From Spizellomyces punctatus DAOM BR117 (lineage: Eukaryota; Chytridiomycota; Chytridiomycetes; Spizellomycetales; Spizellomycetaceae), in the NCBI RefSeq assembly GCF_000182565.1, contig NW_015971539.1:1816900-1880899 (forward strand): 64,000 nucleotides of DNA. The letters run 5' to 3'. Position numbers and translations under genes: made by a program. Under the pieces are notes generated by a model that was given only the letters and a program-made list of their open reading frames with translations, was not told the DNA's origin and did no database searches. Positions within the stretch are counted from its first letter, which is position 1; each line of letters starts with the position of its first letter. Shown one piece after another: positions 22,736-35,057 of the stretch.

Positions 22736-23221
22736 GTTTTCTGTCTATTCAAGTTGAGCAATGGTTCTCGCAGCACTTGTCAAGACAGTTGGTGAACAAT
22801 GGGCGGGATTTGATTACATTCACTGGGGGTCATTGGGATCAAATGTCACTTGAACCACGGATGCGTAGCTAAGCCTCATCGGACGGAACTTGAAATGAAA
22901 ACCGGATAGAAACGTTCGTTGGATCTTGAAGTAATAATTAAAACTATCTGTTTGTGATTTTGGATATATGTCAAGGAATAAAATAATAAAAACCTCTGGC
23001 GTAACAGTTGATTCACAATTGTATTTTGAGGATGTATTTATCTTGCTTTTGTTCCTACCCAACCCGCTCAGTCGTGACCCTCCGTTTAATGAAGTACGTT
23101 CATTTTTTATCCAAAACATACAGACTATCGTTTTTCTGCAATATGGTCAGGATAACACGTCTGAAGTCATAGAGGAGATACTCTTTTCCTCTTTTCCTGT
23201 CACACGCTGATATAGATCCTA
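22736..23221. other. intergenic spacer
   Basis: Lies between the start of the preceding gene and the channel stop codon, both on the minus strand. No motif-bearing ORF or RNA was recognised. Confidence 0.5.
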
Positions 23222-25729
23222 TCACAGAGGGTCTCTATGCTCCTTTCCACTATCCGCATTCTTTTCAAGGTTCAGCCCGGAAAGGTCCAATTCACCAGAA
23301 GGCTGTTCTATAATCGTCCGTGGTGGGACAAGAGGCGAGTAGCCGGATCCTTGACCAGGTTCTGAGCGAAGAGACGCCCGTGATGCACTCAAGGCACCAG
23401 AGGAACCTGTTTGGCTTTGTGTAGCGAGGGAACTATCGGTGAGTTCGTTTTGAGCGGATGGGGTTCTGACAACTATGGGTGGGACATCTGGAGAGAGGTT
23501 CTGGCTCGACTTGATTTCTGAAAACCGTGCAGCGAGTTGTGGCTATCACATGAAGAATGATTTGAATGAGTATGCATGCTACGCTACGTATAAACCCAGG
23601 ATATGCTCACTATACCTGAGATCGATGTAAACCGGATTTTCGACCCACACTGAGGCTAGAGTGGCTCAAAGCGGTCGCCATCGTTTTGTCCAAAATCATA
23701 TACCCTGCACCACTGCTGCTCATCCTTCTGCCTTTATTACCAAGGCTATCTTTCCTTTTCTGCTCCTCCTCATGTACCGAAGCGGGAAGTGCAATCTCCA
23801 AGTCGACTTGATCGGACTTTGCTTTCGCACCAATGGCCTCTCCATCAAGAACTTGTAACTCGCGGATGCTCGCCGTTTTTCCACCAGCAAGGTGAACGGG
23901 ATGATCACCCTTCATTACACTACCCTTAACGCCAAATTCTTCTTCCAGATCATCGATGTCAGTGAGAAGCATCGTTGCACGGTTGCCTGGACCACCCCCT
24001 CCGCGTGACCTCTTTGCAGCGAGGTGCGCTTCGTATCGTTTTACGGTCGCGGAATTGACAAGCGTTTTGTCGGCAGGGTACGCTGCGAAAGCGCGCTCGA
24101 GATCTTCTTTGGTGAAGACATAAATGTCGGTATTGCATACAGCCCGCGCGGAGTATTCGTGACGATTCCCGAGTACGACACAGAATTCGCCTGTAGTTCG
24201 AGATGCTCATCAGAAACATTGAAGAGAAATAGGCAATGCTGTGACCTTACCAAAGTAAGCTCCTTCAATCAATGACGCTGTTGGTCGTCGCAAATCATCC
24301 GTTGCATAAATATCGATTCGTCCTTGAGTGATGAAATACATCTCAAGTCCCAAATCGCCCCGGTGCACGACATATTCATTTGCAGTAAAGAGATAGAGTT
24401 TCATATCTATTGCGATCATTCGCCTGAAGCCGATGGAGCATTCTTTGAAAATGATAGCCTGAAATAGTACTTGGTTTCAACGATCACATTCACTATGAAA
24501 ATGGAACAAGAAGAACGTACGTTGTCGATGATCTGGTTGTTCAAACTCAGCGCGACTTCCTGTTTGAAGGTACTTGGCATGTCCACAAACAATCCTCTGA
24601 CGTCTATACCTCTGTTTCTCTCCCAAACGTAGTCGTAGTAGTTTAGGACACGTTCCTTCATGTCGGGGTCCATTGCGCGATCGGTCATATACTGCTTGAC
24701 AGCGTCGAGTCGCTGCTGGTATGCCACCCTGCGGGAATCCATGTTGGAAAGGGTGGAGGCAATCGTACCGTTAATGTATCCGTAGAAAATAACACCACTG
24801 AGGACGGTAAATACGGCGAAAACACGTTCAGATGTGTTGGAAGGGCGGATGTCACCGTAACCCAAAGTGGTCATTGTAACGACTATCCGCAGAATTGTAA
24901 CAGATAACTTAGAATTGCACATTAAGAGAAACTATTTTGCCATAAACGCACCTGTCCAGTACAAACTGTTGATGTACAACTGTCCAAGACCCACGGTTGG
25001 AAAAGGTTCAAAGCTTCGAAGGACCCATGAGTTGTCCTTACAAGCGGGTGTGATATCCATTGGCCAATCAATAACCCCAGAGCAAGCGTTCGCAAACCAG
25101 ATACATGCTAGCACATGTGACAATACAATTGCGTAGCAGACGAACTTTGCAACTTGAATCGTGAAGCTGGCGTGCAGTTTTTTTTCTTCCCGCCTAAAGT
25201 AAATCATGACTCGCCCTACCCGCAAGACCTTCCAGAGACGGATGATGGCCAGTTTTGCAGGTCCGGCGCTGCCATACCAGCCAAAGGCGATGAAGTCCAC
25301 TGGGAAGTTGATGAGGACGTCGTAGATGAAATCTGGCGATCGAACATAATGGACGGCCATCTCCTTGGGAAAGACAACCCAGAAACCGCCGACCAGATAG
25401 GCAACATGAAATTTGATGTACACATCCGCCAGAAAGATGACATCCATCAAGTAGCTCACAACCCATGCTGCGGCCGACCGGTACTGGAAAGCGGCCATAA
25501 AGGTCGCCAAGATAGCATTGACAATAGCGATGACGACCATAAATCGGTTCCATGTTCGAAGAAAATGGCCCTCCGGAATCAGATAGAACTTGGTCAGTTG
25601 ATCCCATAATGTGTCACCGTTCTTTGGTGGAAGAAGAGATGGTTTCTTTTGTTTCTCCATTGTCGAAAAGTCCTCAGTCGTGCTTTTGTCCCGGGAGAAG
25701 CGGGATTTGGTGGACATATTCCGCTCCAT
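23222..25729 (-). CDS. cyclic-nucleotide-gated/HCN-type K+ channel
   Basis: Five exons (25729-24952, 24882-24521, 24458-24251, 24190-23616, 23542-23222) give 747 aa. Six transmembrane segments occupy ~50-310, with S1 FMVVIAIVNAILATFMAAF and S4 AIIRLWKVLRVGRVMIYFRR, which has Arg/Lys every third position. The pore reads TMTTLGYGDIRPSN, a K+-selective GYG filter. A C-linker follows (MDSRRVAYQQRLDAVKQYM), then a cyclic-nucleotide-binding domain: YVVHRGDLGLEMYFITQG and the phosphate-binding cassette YFGEFCVVLGNRHEYSARA with a key Arg. The C-terminal ~250 residues are Ser/Pro-rich and probably disordered. Zoosporic fungi are known to have a cGMP-responsive K+ channel (Blastocladiella). The short list of S4 charges and the CNBD place this one in the same CNG/HCN/EAG class. 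Ligand preference cannot be read from the sequence. Confidence 0.9.
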
Positions 25730-26206
25730 GATGGGCCGAGCACGTAAGCTGGTTACGAAAGGGAGAAAGCGTAAGTTTTGTCAAAATCGGAGACTTCGAG
25801 ATCTTTTGTTTGTCTGCTCCTTATAACTTAAAAAAATGGAAAAAAAGTTCCTCTCGCTTGCTCTAAGATTGTTCTTTTTCTTGCGATTTTTAGAAATATA
25901 AAGGGGAAATCGACTTTTTAGCATCGTTCTAACATCGATATTCCCTCATTTGCTATTGATCCGACCATGCGCGGAGTCTGAACTCTAATTCGCTTTCAAA
26001 CCTTATTCATGTAACACACGACTATGTCTGATATTGTCTTGACCATTGCACAAAGGCTTGAGAGGATAGGAGAATAATACGATGCAGACTTGTTTACTTT
26101 TTTCGAGTTTCCATCTTTGGATCGGAGTTTGGGGGTCGCCCAGCTTATGTAGCTGATTGATCTTGTAAAAAAGTAACATCATCCGTTATTCAACCGGTTT
26201 TCAACA
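25730..26206. other. upstream region of the channel gene
   Basis: AT-rich 477-bp stretch between the channel start and the first tRNA-Val. No supportable ORF. Confidence 0.5.
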
Positions 26207-26278
26207 GCTCGTATGGTTTAGTGGCATAACGTCGCCTTCACACGGCGAAGGTCCTCAGTTCGATCCTGAGTACGAGTA
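26207..26278 (+). tRNA. tRNA-Val (anticodon CAC), copy 1
   Basis: Cloverleaf: acceptor GCTCGTA pairs with TACGAGT (G-U at the first pair). Anticodon stem TCGCC/GGCGA encloses loop TTCACAC, giving anticodon CAC. The T arm has GTTCGATC. 72 nt, no intron, no encoded CCA. A T-run about 20 nt downstream is a candidate Pol III terminator. Confidence 0.93.
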
Positions 26279-26441
26279 CTAAGTTTATTGTAGCAGTTGT
26301 TTTTTTAAGACTCCATAGGGAAAATTATGTAATCAACCAATGAACAACGAACCGACTTTTCCCATTAATTCGCCGGTTAGATTGATCAGAGTCATGAGGA
26401 TTAATGGATCATGAACATTTTGGAGCCAGGTCATTGTAACG

Positions 26442-26513
26442 GCTCGTATGGTTTAGTGGTATAACGTCGCCTTCACACGGCGAAGGTCCTCAGTTCGATC
26501 CTGAGTACGAGTA
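26442..26513 (+). tRNA. tRNA-Val (anticodon CAC), copy 2
   Basis: Differs from copy 1 at one D-loop position (GTGGTATAAC instead of GTGGCATAAC). The flanks do not match copy 1, and a run of ten T follows shortly downstream as a Pol III terminator. Starts 235 bp after copy 1. Confidence 0.93.
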
Positions 26514-26601
26514 CTCTATGGGTTAATGACATGGTTTTTTTTTTCCTTCCGCATTGGAGAAATTGTATATTCAAGCAACTCAATCAAAAAAAGTCTCTCA
26601 T

Positions 26602-29238
26602 TCACACATGTACTCGCAATGTATCAACCCTTGTGCTTGGAAATACAGTGACAAAAGGTGACATGCGACCCTTGAAAGTCGTTGATCGACTCGTAGTGAC
26701 CGGGTTCGCTTGATAAGCATTAGGACCAGGAGTGTTGGGCGAGGACGCTGCAAGGGAAGGCAGGTTAGGCCTTTGACATATCGGGGAATGATGGATAAAC
26801 ATTCATTTTTCTTACGTTTATTTCCCCTTTCTAACCGTTTTCCAAGAGAGAATTTCGGTCCGGCGGCTTTGGTGACAGTCAAGGCAGTCAGGGTATAACT
26901 TCCTGGTCCTGGTGTGGTAACTGGGAACGGTCGCGCTAAAGTAAATGTAATGAAGGAGTGTCCATTGATGAATACTCGAAGAGAATGAAAAAAAGAGTGG
27001 TTTTTCCGATTCTAACCTGGGACCACCTTGCTTTTTGCCTTTTCTTTGGCATCGAATTTGGCGAGCTGAGCAGGTGTGATAGCTGGAGTTGTTTGATAGT
27101 CAGCGGGTCCTGGCATGCTCTCTTTTCAAGGTATGATGGAAATAAAATGTTTTCTAGTCCCCGGGCATTTCAAGTTAAGAAATGTAAGTGGAATGGTTTT
27201 AGGTACCTTGGATGCTATTCCATCGGCCTTTTAAGGTTACTTTTGGGCCGTCATTTCCTCGAACTTGGCGATCTCGTGGCGTGTAGGTTCCTGGTCCTGG
27301 AATCCCTTGACCTCTATCATTATCACTTTGTTGATCTTGTAGGTAGTGTAGGCAAAAGTCAGATACGACGGTTATTAGGATGTCTTCACTGGCGCAAATG
27401 CCATTAATACCTAAACAAGATGAATACCTTTTGTCGCATGTCTTCCTTTGAGTGACACTACTGCTCCCTTGTCTCTAGTTGGCTCAAAATTTGGCATGTA
27501 ATCGGCAGGTCCTGGCGGTGGGGTCCGGACTGTTTGCCCTGTCAGTTGGATAAAGGTAAGCTGTATGTACATATTCAACTCAGATTAAAGAAATCATATT
27601 TTTGAAGCATACCGTCATGTCGTCCGATGATTGAAAACTGGGGCCCAGAGAAAAGGTCGTTTGGCATGAGGTAATTGGCGGGACCAGGTGTTTTGAGAGC
27701 TGATTTTGAATGCAAACAAGAGTGGAGAAGTAAGTTGATGTGAGTTTTTACAATGGTAGTTAGGTGCCAGATGTAAATACGTAAAAGTACCTTTACTCTC
27801 TTTATACCATCCTTTCAATGTTGCTGCCTTTTGATCCCAAGGTAATTTGGGATAATACGCATTGGGCGCCGGTCGTCCACCTAAGCCATTAGAATGAGTT
27901 TTACCGCTTTTTGAATTTCAGTTTTTTGAGTGTAAAGTAGGTTCATGTACCGTCTTCTGAATCCGTGAACAAGGCAGGGTCGAGTTTGGGTCGCATTGTA
28001 TAGCCTGTTGACACTTTGGCGTGTGGTGGGACGTTGGGGACATTGTAGTCCTGTGGACCAGGAGTGGGCTCCTCTGTACCAAAGAATCCCGCCGTTAATA
28101 AATGGAATTCATGAATGATATTAGCAGAAGGTCGTCTTTACCGATGACGGTCGGCTTAACACCGAACGAGTATTTTGGCGCTCCGGATCTGCCCAATGAG
28201 GAGGGAGGAAAGTATTGCTCGGGACCAGGAATGTTGGATTCTAAAAACTAGCTTGTTTTAGACAGCCACATATGGTAGCCAGGCACACAAACACTGCAAA
28301 GGGACATACCGAAAACAGGATGCCAGCCCGAAATCGAAAATGAGGGCCCATCTTTCCCAATCGTTCCTTCAGCCAGACCATACTTTCCAGGTCCAGGAAA
28401 GTCATTCACTTCCGTCTTTGTGCTCCTTGACGTGGTACCTCCAATACTCCACTTTGGTCTCTCTTCGAAAATGACACGGACCGGATCTGTGTTGTATTTC
28501 TGCGGACCGGGTCCTTCATTTTGTGAAGAGGATGTGGCGTGCTTGCCCAGGATAGATATACAGCGGCCAGATGGTAAAAGATGAGGAGTATAGGTCTGAG
28601 GAGATGGTGTTGCGTTTGCTAGTGGATGGCGTGGATAGGGTTTCAGATACAAGTATGCCATAGTGCGAGAGAAAGAAGGACTAGTGTTTTACCCAAGCTG
28701 CTCAGAGGTGTTCCTCCAGGAGGCGGAATATACTCTCCCATCGCCGTCCGATGTTGGACACCTAGCTGAAGGTGTGGTCGCGTAAGGACTTTACCACCGG
28801 ATGCTGCATCCTGATGGTCAACTTCTTTGATAGATTTAGCTGGACTGGCCTTTCGGCTTCCGCTTTTGGATCTTGCCCTGTCATTAGATGCCGTTTCGCG
28901 CCCTCGGGAAGGCGGTACACCGCCAGCTTCATCGTCTCCAAAGATGTCGTTGCTGCCGATAAGTGGGGCAGTGCTTTCGTTTGGCAGACTTGGCGGATCT
29001 ACTTGACGTGATGACGTTGCCCGCTTTGCCGTCATTTGTAGTTGTCGCCAAGTAGGTTCGATGGCTAATAGGTATCAATTTGTCAAGCTCACCCTTTCAA
29101 ATGTTCCTGCATGTGATTTTGGGCTATCAATTGGATTAACGGCTCGAAACGTTTTTGTCTAGACTCCTCCAAGGACACCTCTACCTTTGCTGCCACACTA
29201 AAGACCCCTTGCCGCGGGATCGGTCCTGATTTTGGCAT
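26602..29238 (-). CDS. STPGR/SHIPPO-repeat protein (ODF3/CIMAP-like, flagellar)
   Basis: About eleven exons; the stop is at 26602-26604. The protein is built of Pro-Gly-Pro-x-x-Tyr repeats: GPGPQKY, FPGPGKYGL, IPGPEQYF, TPGPQDY, RPAPNAYY, TPGPANYL, PPGPADYM, IPGPGTY, MPGPADY, TPGPGSY and TPGPNAY. Each is followed by a basic G-P-x-F/Y-S-x-x-G/K-type second half such as GPSFSISG and GPKFSLGKR. These repeats characterise SHIPPO1/ODF3 proteins of sperm tails and related microtubule-inner or axonemal proteins. Nearly all internal introns are phase 1 and separate single repeats. A clear exon starts with ATG at 29035 (MTAKRATSSR). A further upstream exon starting at 29238 (MPKSGPIPRQG) is plausible but its splice is uncertain. 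It is transcribed towards the channel gene and divergent from the receptor-phosphodiesterase gene. Confidence 0.85.
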
Positions 29239-30381
29239 CGGAGAATACAAAGTATAACTGAACGCACAATACGAAACTCTTTGGCTGATCTGGGATTCCC
29301 GTCATATTTACAGGGTACACCCGTCAATTGGCTCAGAGGAAACTGAACCTACATTGGTAAGCGGGTCTTGTGGTTTGTGATATATGACATATAAACTGTG
29401 CTAGCAAAAGAGACAAGGCGGTGAACGACCACACACCAGACGTCAGTACAGATCATTCTCATCATCTGGTAGAGCTGGAGGACCAACGCGCAGACTAACA
29501 TGATTACGTAGGCCACTGCCAACTCTCCGCTTTATGGCCGGCCGGTGTTTTTTGTCTTTGAAAAAGGTCCGCATTGTATGTCTATACGGTTGAGATGTCG
29601 ACATGGGACTGTCTAGCAGGCTCAAAATCTGAGCGCCGCCAAGAGACTTATGCCGGTGACTTTGGTCTCAACTTTTTGACGGTGTATCATGAAGATCTGA
29701 GCGCCAATCGATGTGTGATGATCCCCACTCTTTCTATATGAGTAGAACGTTCATCTTAAAGCTCCGCATAAAAGTAAAGCGACACAGGATATTCATTCAC
29801 AATCTGCCTTGGCAGTTTTATTAATGACCTTAGTGTCCATCTCGACCTTTTCTTGCACTCGTCCGGGCCCGTCGCGCACCCAATCCTAAAATAGGCTTCT
29901 CACTAGTTATCCTTTCAAATGTGGCTCGCTTGGAGTTTGCCCTGCCAAATAGGGAACTGCCCATTCAAGACGGTAAATCTGACCCTCAATGTTTGATAGG
30001 TCATCATCATAGGCCCCCTTATTTTGGTGGACAAGAGGAGACGTTTTATTTTCAGTAAGAGCCAATATTTTTCAGTTTTCGTAGTAGGATTTTGCCCAAA
30101 CGCCAAAATACCACACACGATCAGGACGAAATTCGTTTCCTGTCGGATTTTTTTGCTCTACGATTGATAGTTTGTTGTTTGTTGTTGCTACGGAGAAACA
30201 TACTATCTAGTAGTTCTCACACGGGCCGACTCCCCACTATCGTTTTTTTCCCGAACGAAGATTGAATGGACCTTATCACCAGATGATTGATCCTTGTAGC
30301 GGGCAACATTTGCGGTCCATCGGAGAAACAAACTTTTTGACTCACCGAGCTTAAACGACCAGAGCATTTTTTACATAACAA
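29239..30381. other. divergent intergenic region between the STPGR gene and the receptor-PDE gene
   Basis: 1.1 kb. It includes a 53-aa minus-strand reading (29603-29443, MSTSQPYRHTMRTFF...), which is basic, with no recognised family and no firm support. The rest shows no gene. Both flanking flagellar/signalling genes start from this interval, so shared regulation is possible. Confidence 0.4.
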
Positions 30382-33300
30382 ATGCGCACCCGTTTGAAAG
30401 CACTCGTTTGGTTATGGATGGGCGGTTGTTTGGCTGTTGCTGTTTCTGGTTCGGACTATGGCGAGCAGGCACCATTAAAAGCGATTGTTGCGCCGTCGTT
30501 GGAAGTCACTACTGGTGGTGGATATGCGGAGGGACGAATATGGGATGGTGTCGAGGAGAGGGAGGAGACTTTCGAGATGGCCGAATTGATGCGACGACAG
30601 TCATCCCTGCCATCACTGGTGGTAGGGTACCTTGTTCCCCAGGTGGATCCTTGCAACGCTCCGCTGGTGGATTGGTTTCGAGTGGTTGTGGACGATTTGC
30701 AGGGAGCTGGTATACTGGCAGGGGCAAATATTACGATTGTGCGGGGGGTAACAGCAAATCAGAGACCACTGCAAGGTCAACTTGCAACCGATATGGCTAC
30801 GGGGCAGAATGCGATTGGGTTTCTTGGTATGCATTGTTTATGGATATCCCCGGGATGTTTTGAGCTTTAAGAATCGGGAGAGTCTCATCTAGTTGCCACA
30901 GGTGTCGATTCATCGTTCGCCGAAGACGGGGCCTATGGAGCAAGTGTCTACCACATTCCCTTATGCGACGGAAGCAGTAAGCAACCCAAGTGCGGAGCAT
31001 TTCTATGCGAGAACCAACCTTGACTGTTTTTTTCGTCCTATAGCATTGTCGCGGTCCTTATCCCTTAGTAGCGTCTACTCCACATATTTCCGCACCATCC
31101 CAGACTTTCTGCAACGGGTACTGGCAGGAACGAAATTCATCCGCTCTCAAAACTGGATGCGGTATACCGCGTTGGTTGGGTATACCTATGACAGTGGTAT
31201 GCTATTTTTTTTAAACGGTTGTTTTTTGTTTAATAGATCGTTATAAATAATGGCACTTTGGCAATATTTAGAAACCCTAAACGCACTTCCACAAGAAGAC
31301 TTGAAGCGAGCATCCCTCGAATTATTTGTGCCGGCTCTGGAACAAGGGCATCCGGATTACACCCCGCAGCTACAACGCATCAAAAACTCTGGAATGTCGA
31401 TCCTGCAATGTGACATGGACGGGCCAACCCTTGCAGCTGTTTTGACGATTGCTTCGTATGTTTTCCGGGGCTCTGATTGAAAGTGTTTTTCCCGTGGAAG
31501 AGTTCCATTTTTGCTCACAATAAGAACATCAACAGGAATCTCAACATGATCAATCGCAACTATGTTTGGATCATCCCAGGGGACGCTTACGACTTTATTA
31601 TTCGTACCAATGTTACCCTTGTGCCGTTAATGGAGGGTGCTATTGTTATTAGTTCAATTAGGGGACGAGGACCCGTTTGGGATAGCCTGGTCTCGAGATG
31701 GAGGACACCTGCATTTATGGAGAGGTGAGCTTGTTGCATTTGCTCCAAAGAAAGGGCAGCGCTCACTTTTCCATTGGGATGATCCCATTAACACTTTACT
31801 CGATGCATGTTTCCTGTAGATATCCCTTACTCCAACAATACGCTACCCCACCAAGTCATTATCTGTAAAGTTTTTTTGTTTCTTTCAGCATCATCTTATT
31901 CCCCAGTAGTGTTTGGTGTTAACCTGTTATTTCTTGAAAAAAGCCCCTTCCACACGTGTCTTGACCTCCTCCTTCGCGGCTACGACCGCCTTCTTCATCA
32001 AAATAACAACCAAACACTTCAAGACCTCGCAGCAGGATGGAAAGGCTCTGTTCTGCCTCGGGTAGACGTTCCAAGGAATTTTACGTTCCCGGATTACCAG
32101 ACTATTACGGGTGTGGTGTCGTTTAATGGGAATACGCGAGTTGGGTATGTTTGTTGTCTTACGGTTTTTGCATACGTTTGACCGATGACCGATGTCGGAG
32201 GGGACTGACGGAGGATATTGATGATTTTGCTTTTTGTTATTTGTATTTCAGGCACTTTACGTACAGTTATATCGCAAACGGCGTATTGATTGATTTTGCA
32301 ACAAGTATTGGAGATGCAGCTATGAACTTTTCTGCACCTGTTTTGTATTTTGGTTCGACGACGATTCCGCCAGATACAATCTCTGGTGATCATGACGATG
32401 GTATGATGGCAAAGGGATTTGGGGGAACCTTTTTGTTCTTCTTGGCCATTGTTCATTAATGCGCAGAGTACTTTCTAAAATTCTCTTTTTTTTTTTTGAT
32501 CTTAGAGTCGCATTTCTGGATGATACATGTTGTATTGCCCATCACGGTCTGTTTTGGCACATTCATTTTGGTGGGCGCGGGGGTAGCTTTTTGGAGGTGG
32601 AAACGGCATAAGCGTCAACGAGAGCTGCCACCTACAAAACCTTTAGGGCATGTAAGTCTTTTCAAACATGGTTTGGTTTTGGTCCAATCTTGTTCTTTTT
32701 GCTCATTACCGAGTCTTGATTAGTTTCCGAAACTGGATACAAGAGGACCAGCCCAAAAGGCCATGGAAATCCTCCAAGAATCCAAAGACCCGGCCAAAAA
32801 ACGTAAACTTTCAGCAAAAGAAATTGATTTCATTATCGACGTTCTCAACTCTGGAGGTGCATTTAACCCCAATCTCGATAGAATGGAGGGCGCCGAAGGG
32901 GCCAAAGTGGACGCTGAAACGCGCGCTTGGGTGCTGGACATCCTGGCTGCAAGTCCATCTTCCCATGGTCCCAACGGAATGGTCGCTCCAGTATCGAGAC
33001 AGAGCTCGGACTCTGCCAATAATGTTGATCCAAGACGAATGTCAAAGGGTGCTGGGATGGAAAAGGGTGGTTCGCAAAGTGAACGGTCGCGATCGAGTAT
33101 TGCAGATGGGGTAGCGAGCGCTGGGACCACGCCGAGTGGGTTCGAGCTCGGTGTGCTCAGACAACGTCGTGGGTCGTTGATGGGCAGCACCGGTCGAAGA
33201 GTGTCTATTCGCCCCCAGGACAGTATCGAATCGACTCGGTCAGGATTATTCTCCTCTCACCCGCTCGAAGAGTGCCCATCACAAGAAATTCCTACGCAGA

Positions 33301-35057
33301 GCATTCCAACTGACCTCGATTTGATTGATCAAGTCAAGATTATGGATTATCTGACGGTTTGGTACCATTCGTGGAATTTTGATATGTTCCAGTTTGCCGA
33401 GATGACGAATGGGCATCCATTGTATTATTCGGGGGTTTATCTCGTGCAGTCCAGTCAGGCTTTGGGACAGTTGCAGTTGGACATGGAGAAATTCAAGCGA
33501 TGGATTTTGGTAAGTCGTAGGTTATACGCGTGATACGTTCTTGCCTCGCATTAACCAATATATCTGCAACGGTGCATTTTCAAAAAGTTGATGGAAGCAG
33601 AGTATCACCCTCACCCCTACCACAACGCCATTCATGCCGCCGATGTTCTCCACGCCCTAAACTACCTCCTCCTCGAAGACCCTCTCGCGGTACACTATAC
33701 CCCTCTCGAAGTCCTGGCCCTTCTCATGGGAGCTGTCGGACACGATATCGATCATCCAGGCTTTAATAATAATTTCTTGGTGAAAAGCCATCATCCTTGG
33801 GCGATTCTGTATTGGTAAGGAAATGCGTTGTCTCTTAACTTTTGTCCATTTGAGGGTTGAGTATTGGGACCTTTGTCTGAATCGAGTTTTTTTCTGGGCC
33901 GTTTTGGTTAGCGATTCGAGTGTCCTAGAGTTACACCATTGTGCCCATCTGTTCAGCATGACATTGAGCTCCCCATGGAACATTTTTGCAGATTTAACAA
34001 ACGACGAGTACGACGAGCTGAGAAGGGTTGTCATTCGTGTTATCTTGGCTACGGATATGGGAAAGGTGGGTTTGTCTGTGTGTGCTCTTGTCTCTTACTT
34101 GAATTTGAAAAACTGAATGGACCCTATTGAACAAATAGCACTTTGAGTACATTAACAAGTTCAAATCCAAAATAACCGCTGGACAACTTGTCAAGCTCGA
34201 TCAAATCCCCGAAAACCGAATCGTCATTGCCGAAATCGCCATGAAGTGCTCTGATCTTTGTAATCCGACAAAGACGTTTGCCTTGTCTAGCAAGTGGACC
34301 GAGGCCGTGATGGAAGAGTTTTATCGACAGGGGGATAAGGAGAGGGAATTGGGGCTACCGATCTCGCAATTTATGGATCGGTCAAATACGAATGTGCCCA
34401 AGTGTCAGGTAATTTATATCGTCACGGCTGGGTTTTACAGTATTTGGCTCATCACCAAGCTATGCACACCAAAACACACAGATTGGTTTCATTGACATTC
34501 TTGTCGCTCCGCTTTACGATGCTTGGAATACGTTCCACGCCAATGAAGAGAAAACAGCCAAAATCGTCCGCGAAATTGGCAAAAACCGATCAAAATGGGT
34601 GGGATTGACCCTCTCCCAAACCATCAGCCCACAACAACAACAACAACAACAAGGAGGAGGACAATCCATGGCGGGTGCATCCAACCACGGTCTTGCTCAG
34701 TCTGCTGTATCGATTGCCTCACGGAATCCCACGCGTCAGACGAGCGCGCAGCAGCAGGGGCAGGGTCTACCTTCTTTGAGCGGGAGTAGTGGCGGATTGG
34801 CACCTCCATCGAGTGGTTCACTAAATCAGTCCACGTTGGATAATCTCCCTTCGTTGCCTGTTTTACCGTTGGGTGCCTCCAGGCCACCGAGAACGCCGAC
34901 GGGGTCATTGGGACGAGTGGGGAATAATCGGATATCGGACACGGTGGCTGATATACGGGATAAGGGAGGGATTATTATGAATACGGGGGATGTGAAGATT
35001 GATGGTCAACCCATGGCGCATTTGTTGTTACTGGACGGTGCGGATGACAAGGTTTGA
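30382..35057 (+). CDS. receptor phosphodiesterase: ANF/periplasmic-binding ectodomain, one TM helix, class I cNMP phosphodiesterase
   Basis: Fourteen exons (30382-30826, 30902-30976, 31044-31196, 31272-31455, 31536-31724, 31820-31864, 31944-32144, 32252-32400, 32506-32651, 32724-33509, 33588-33814, 33912-34065, 34139-34408, 34482-35057) sum to 1199 aa. A signal peptide occupies ~1-23 (ALVWLWMGGCLAVAVSG). The ectodomain ~75-550 has type-1 periplasmic-binding/ANF features: LVVGYLVPQVDP, AIGFLGVDSS, STYFRTIPDFLQ and NRNYVWIIPGDAYDF. It has several N-glycosylation sites. The TM helix is VVLPITVCFGTFILVGAGVAF, followed by a basic stop-transfer WRWKRHKRQR. The cytosolic PDE domain, past ~800, has YHPHPYHNAIHAADV, GHDIDHPGFNN, ENRIVIAEIAMKCSDLCNPTK and the purine-binding Gln in CQIGFIDI, so all metal ligands are present. 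A polyQ-containing tail ends the protein. It likely degrades cAMP and/or cGMP under control of an extracellular ligand. Alternative readings would need two genes fused by mis-splicing, but frames join throughout. Confidence 0.85.

Noticed and set aside
31200-31270. An alternative start of a second gene (a frame starting near 31250) inside the receptor-PDE locus
   Set aside because: An upstream stop lies in that frame. A longer intron ending at 31271 joins the flanking ectodomain exons cleanly (...YTYDSETLNALPQ...).
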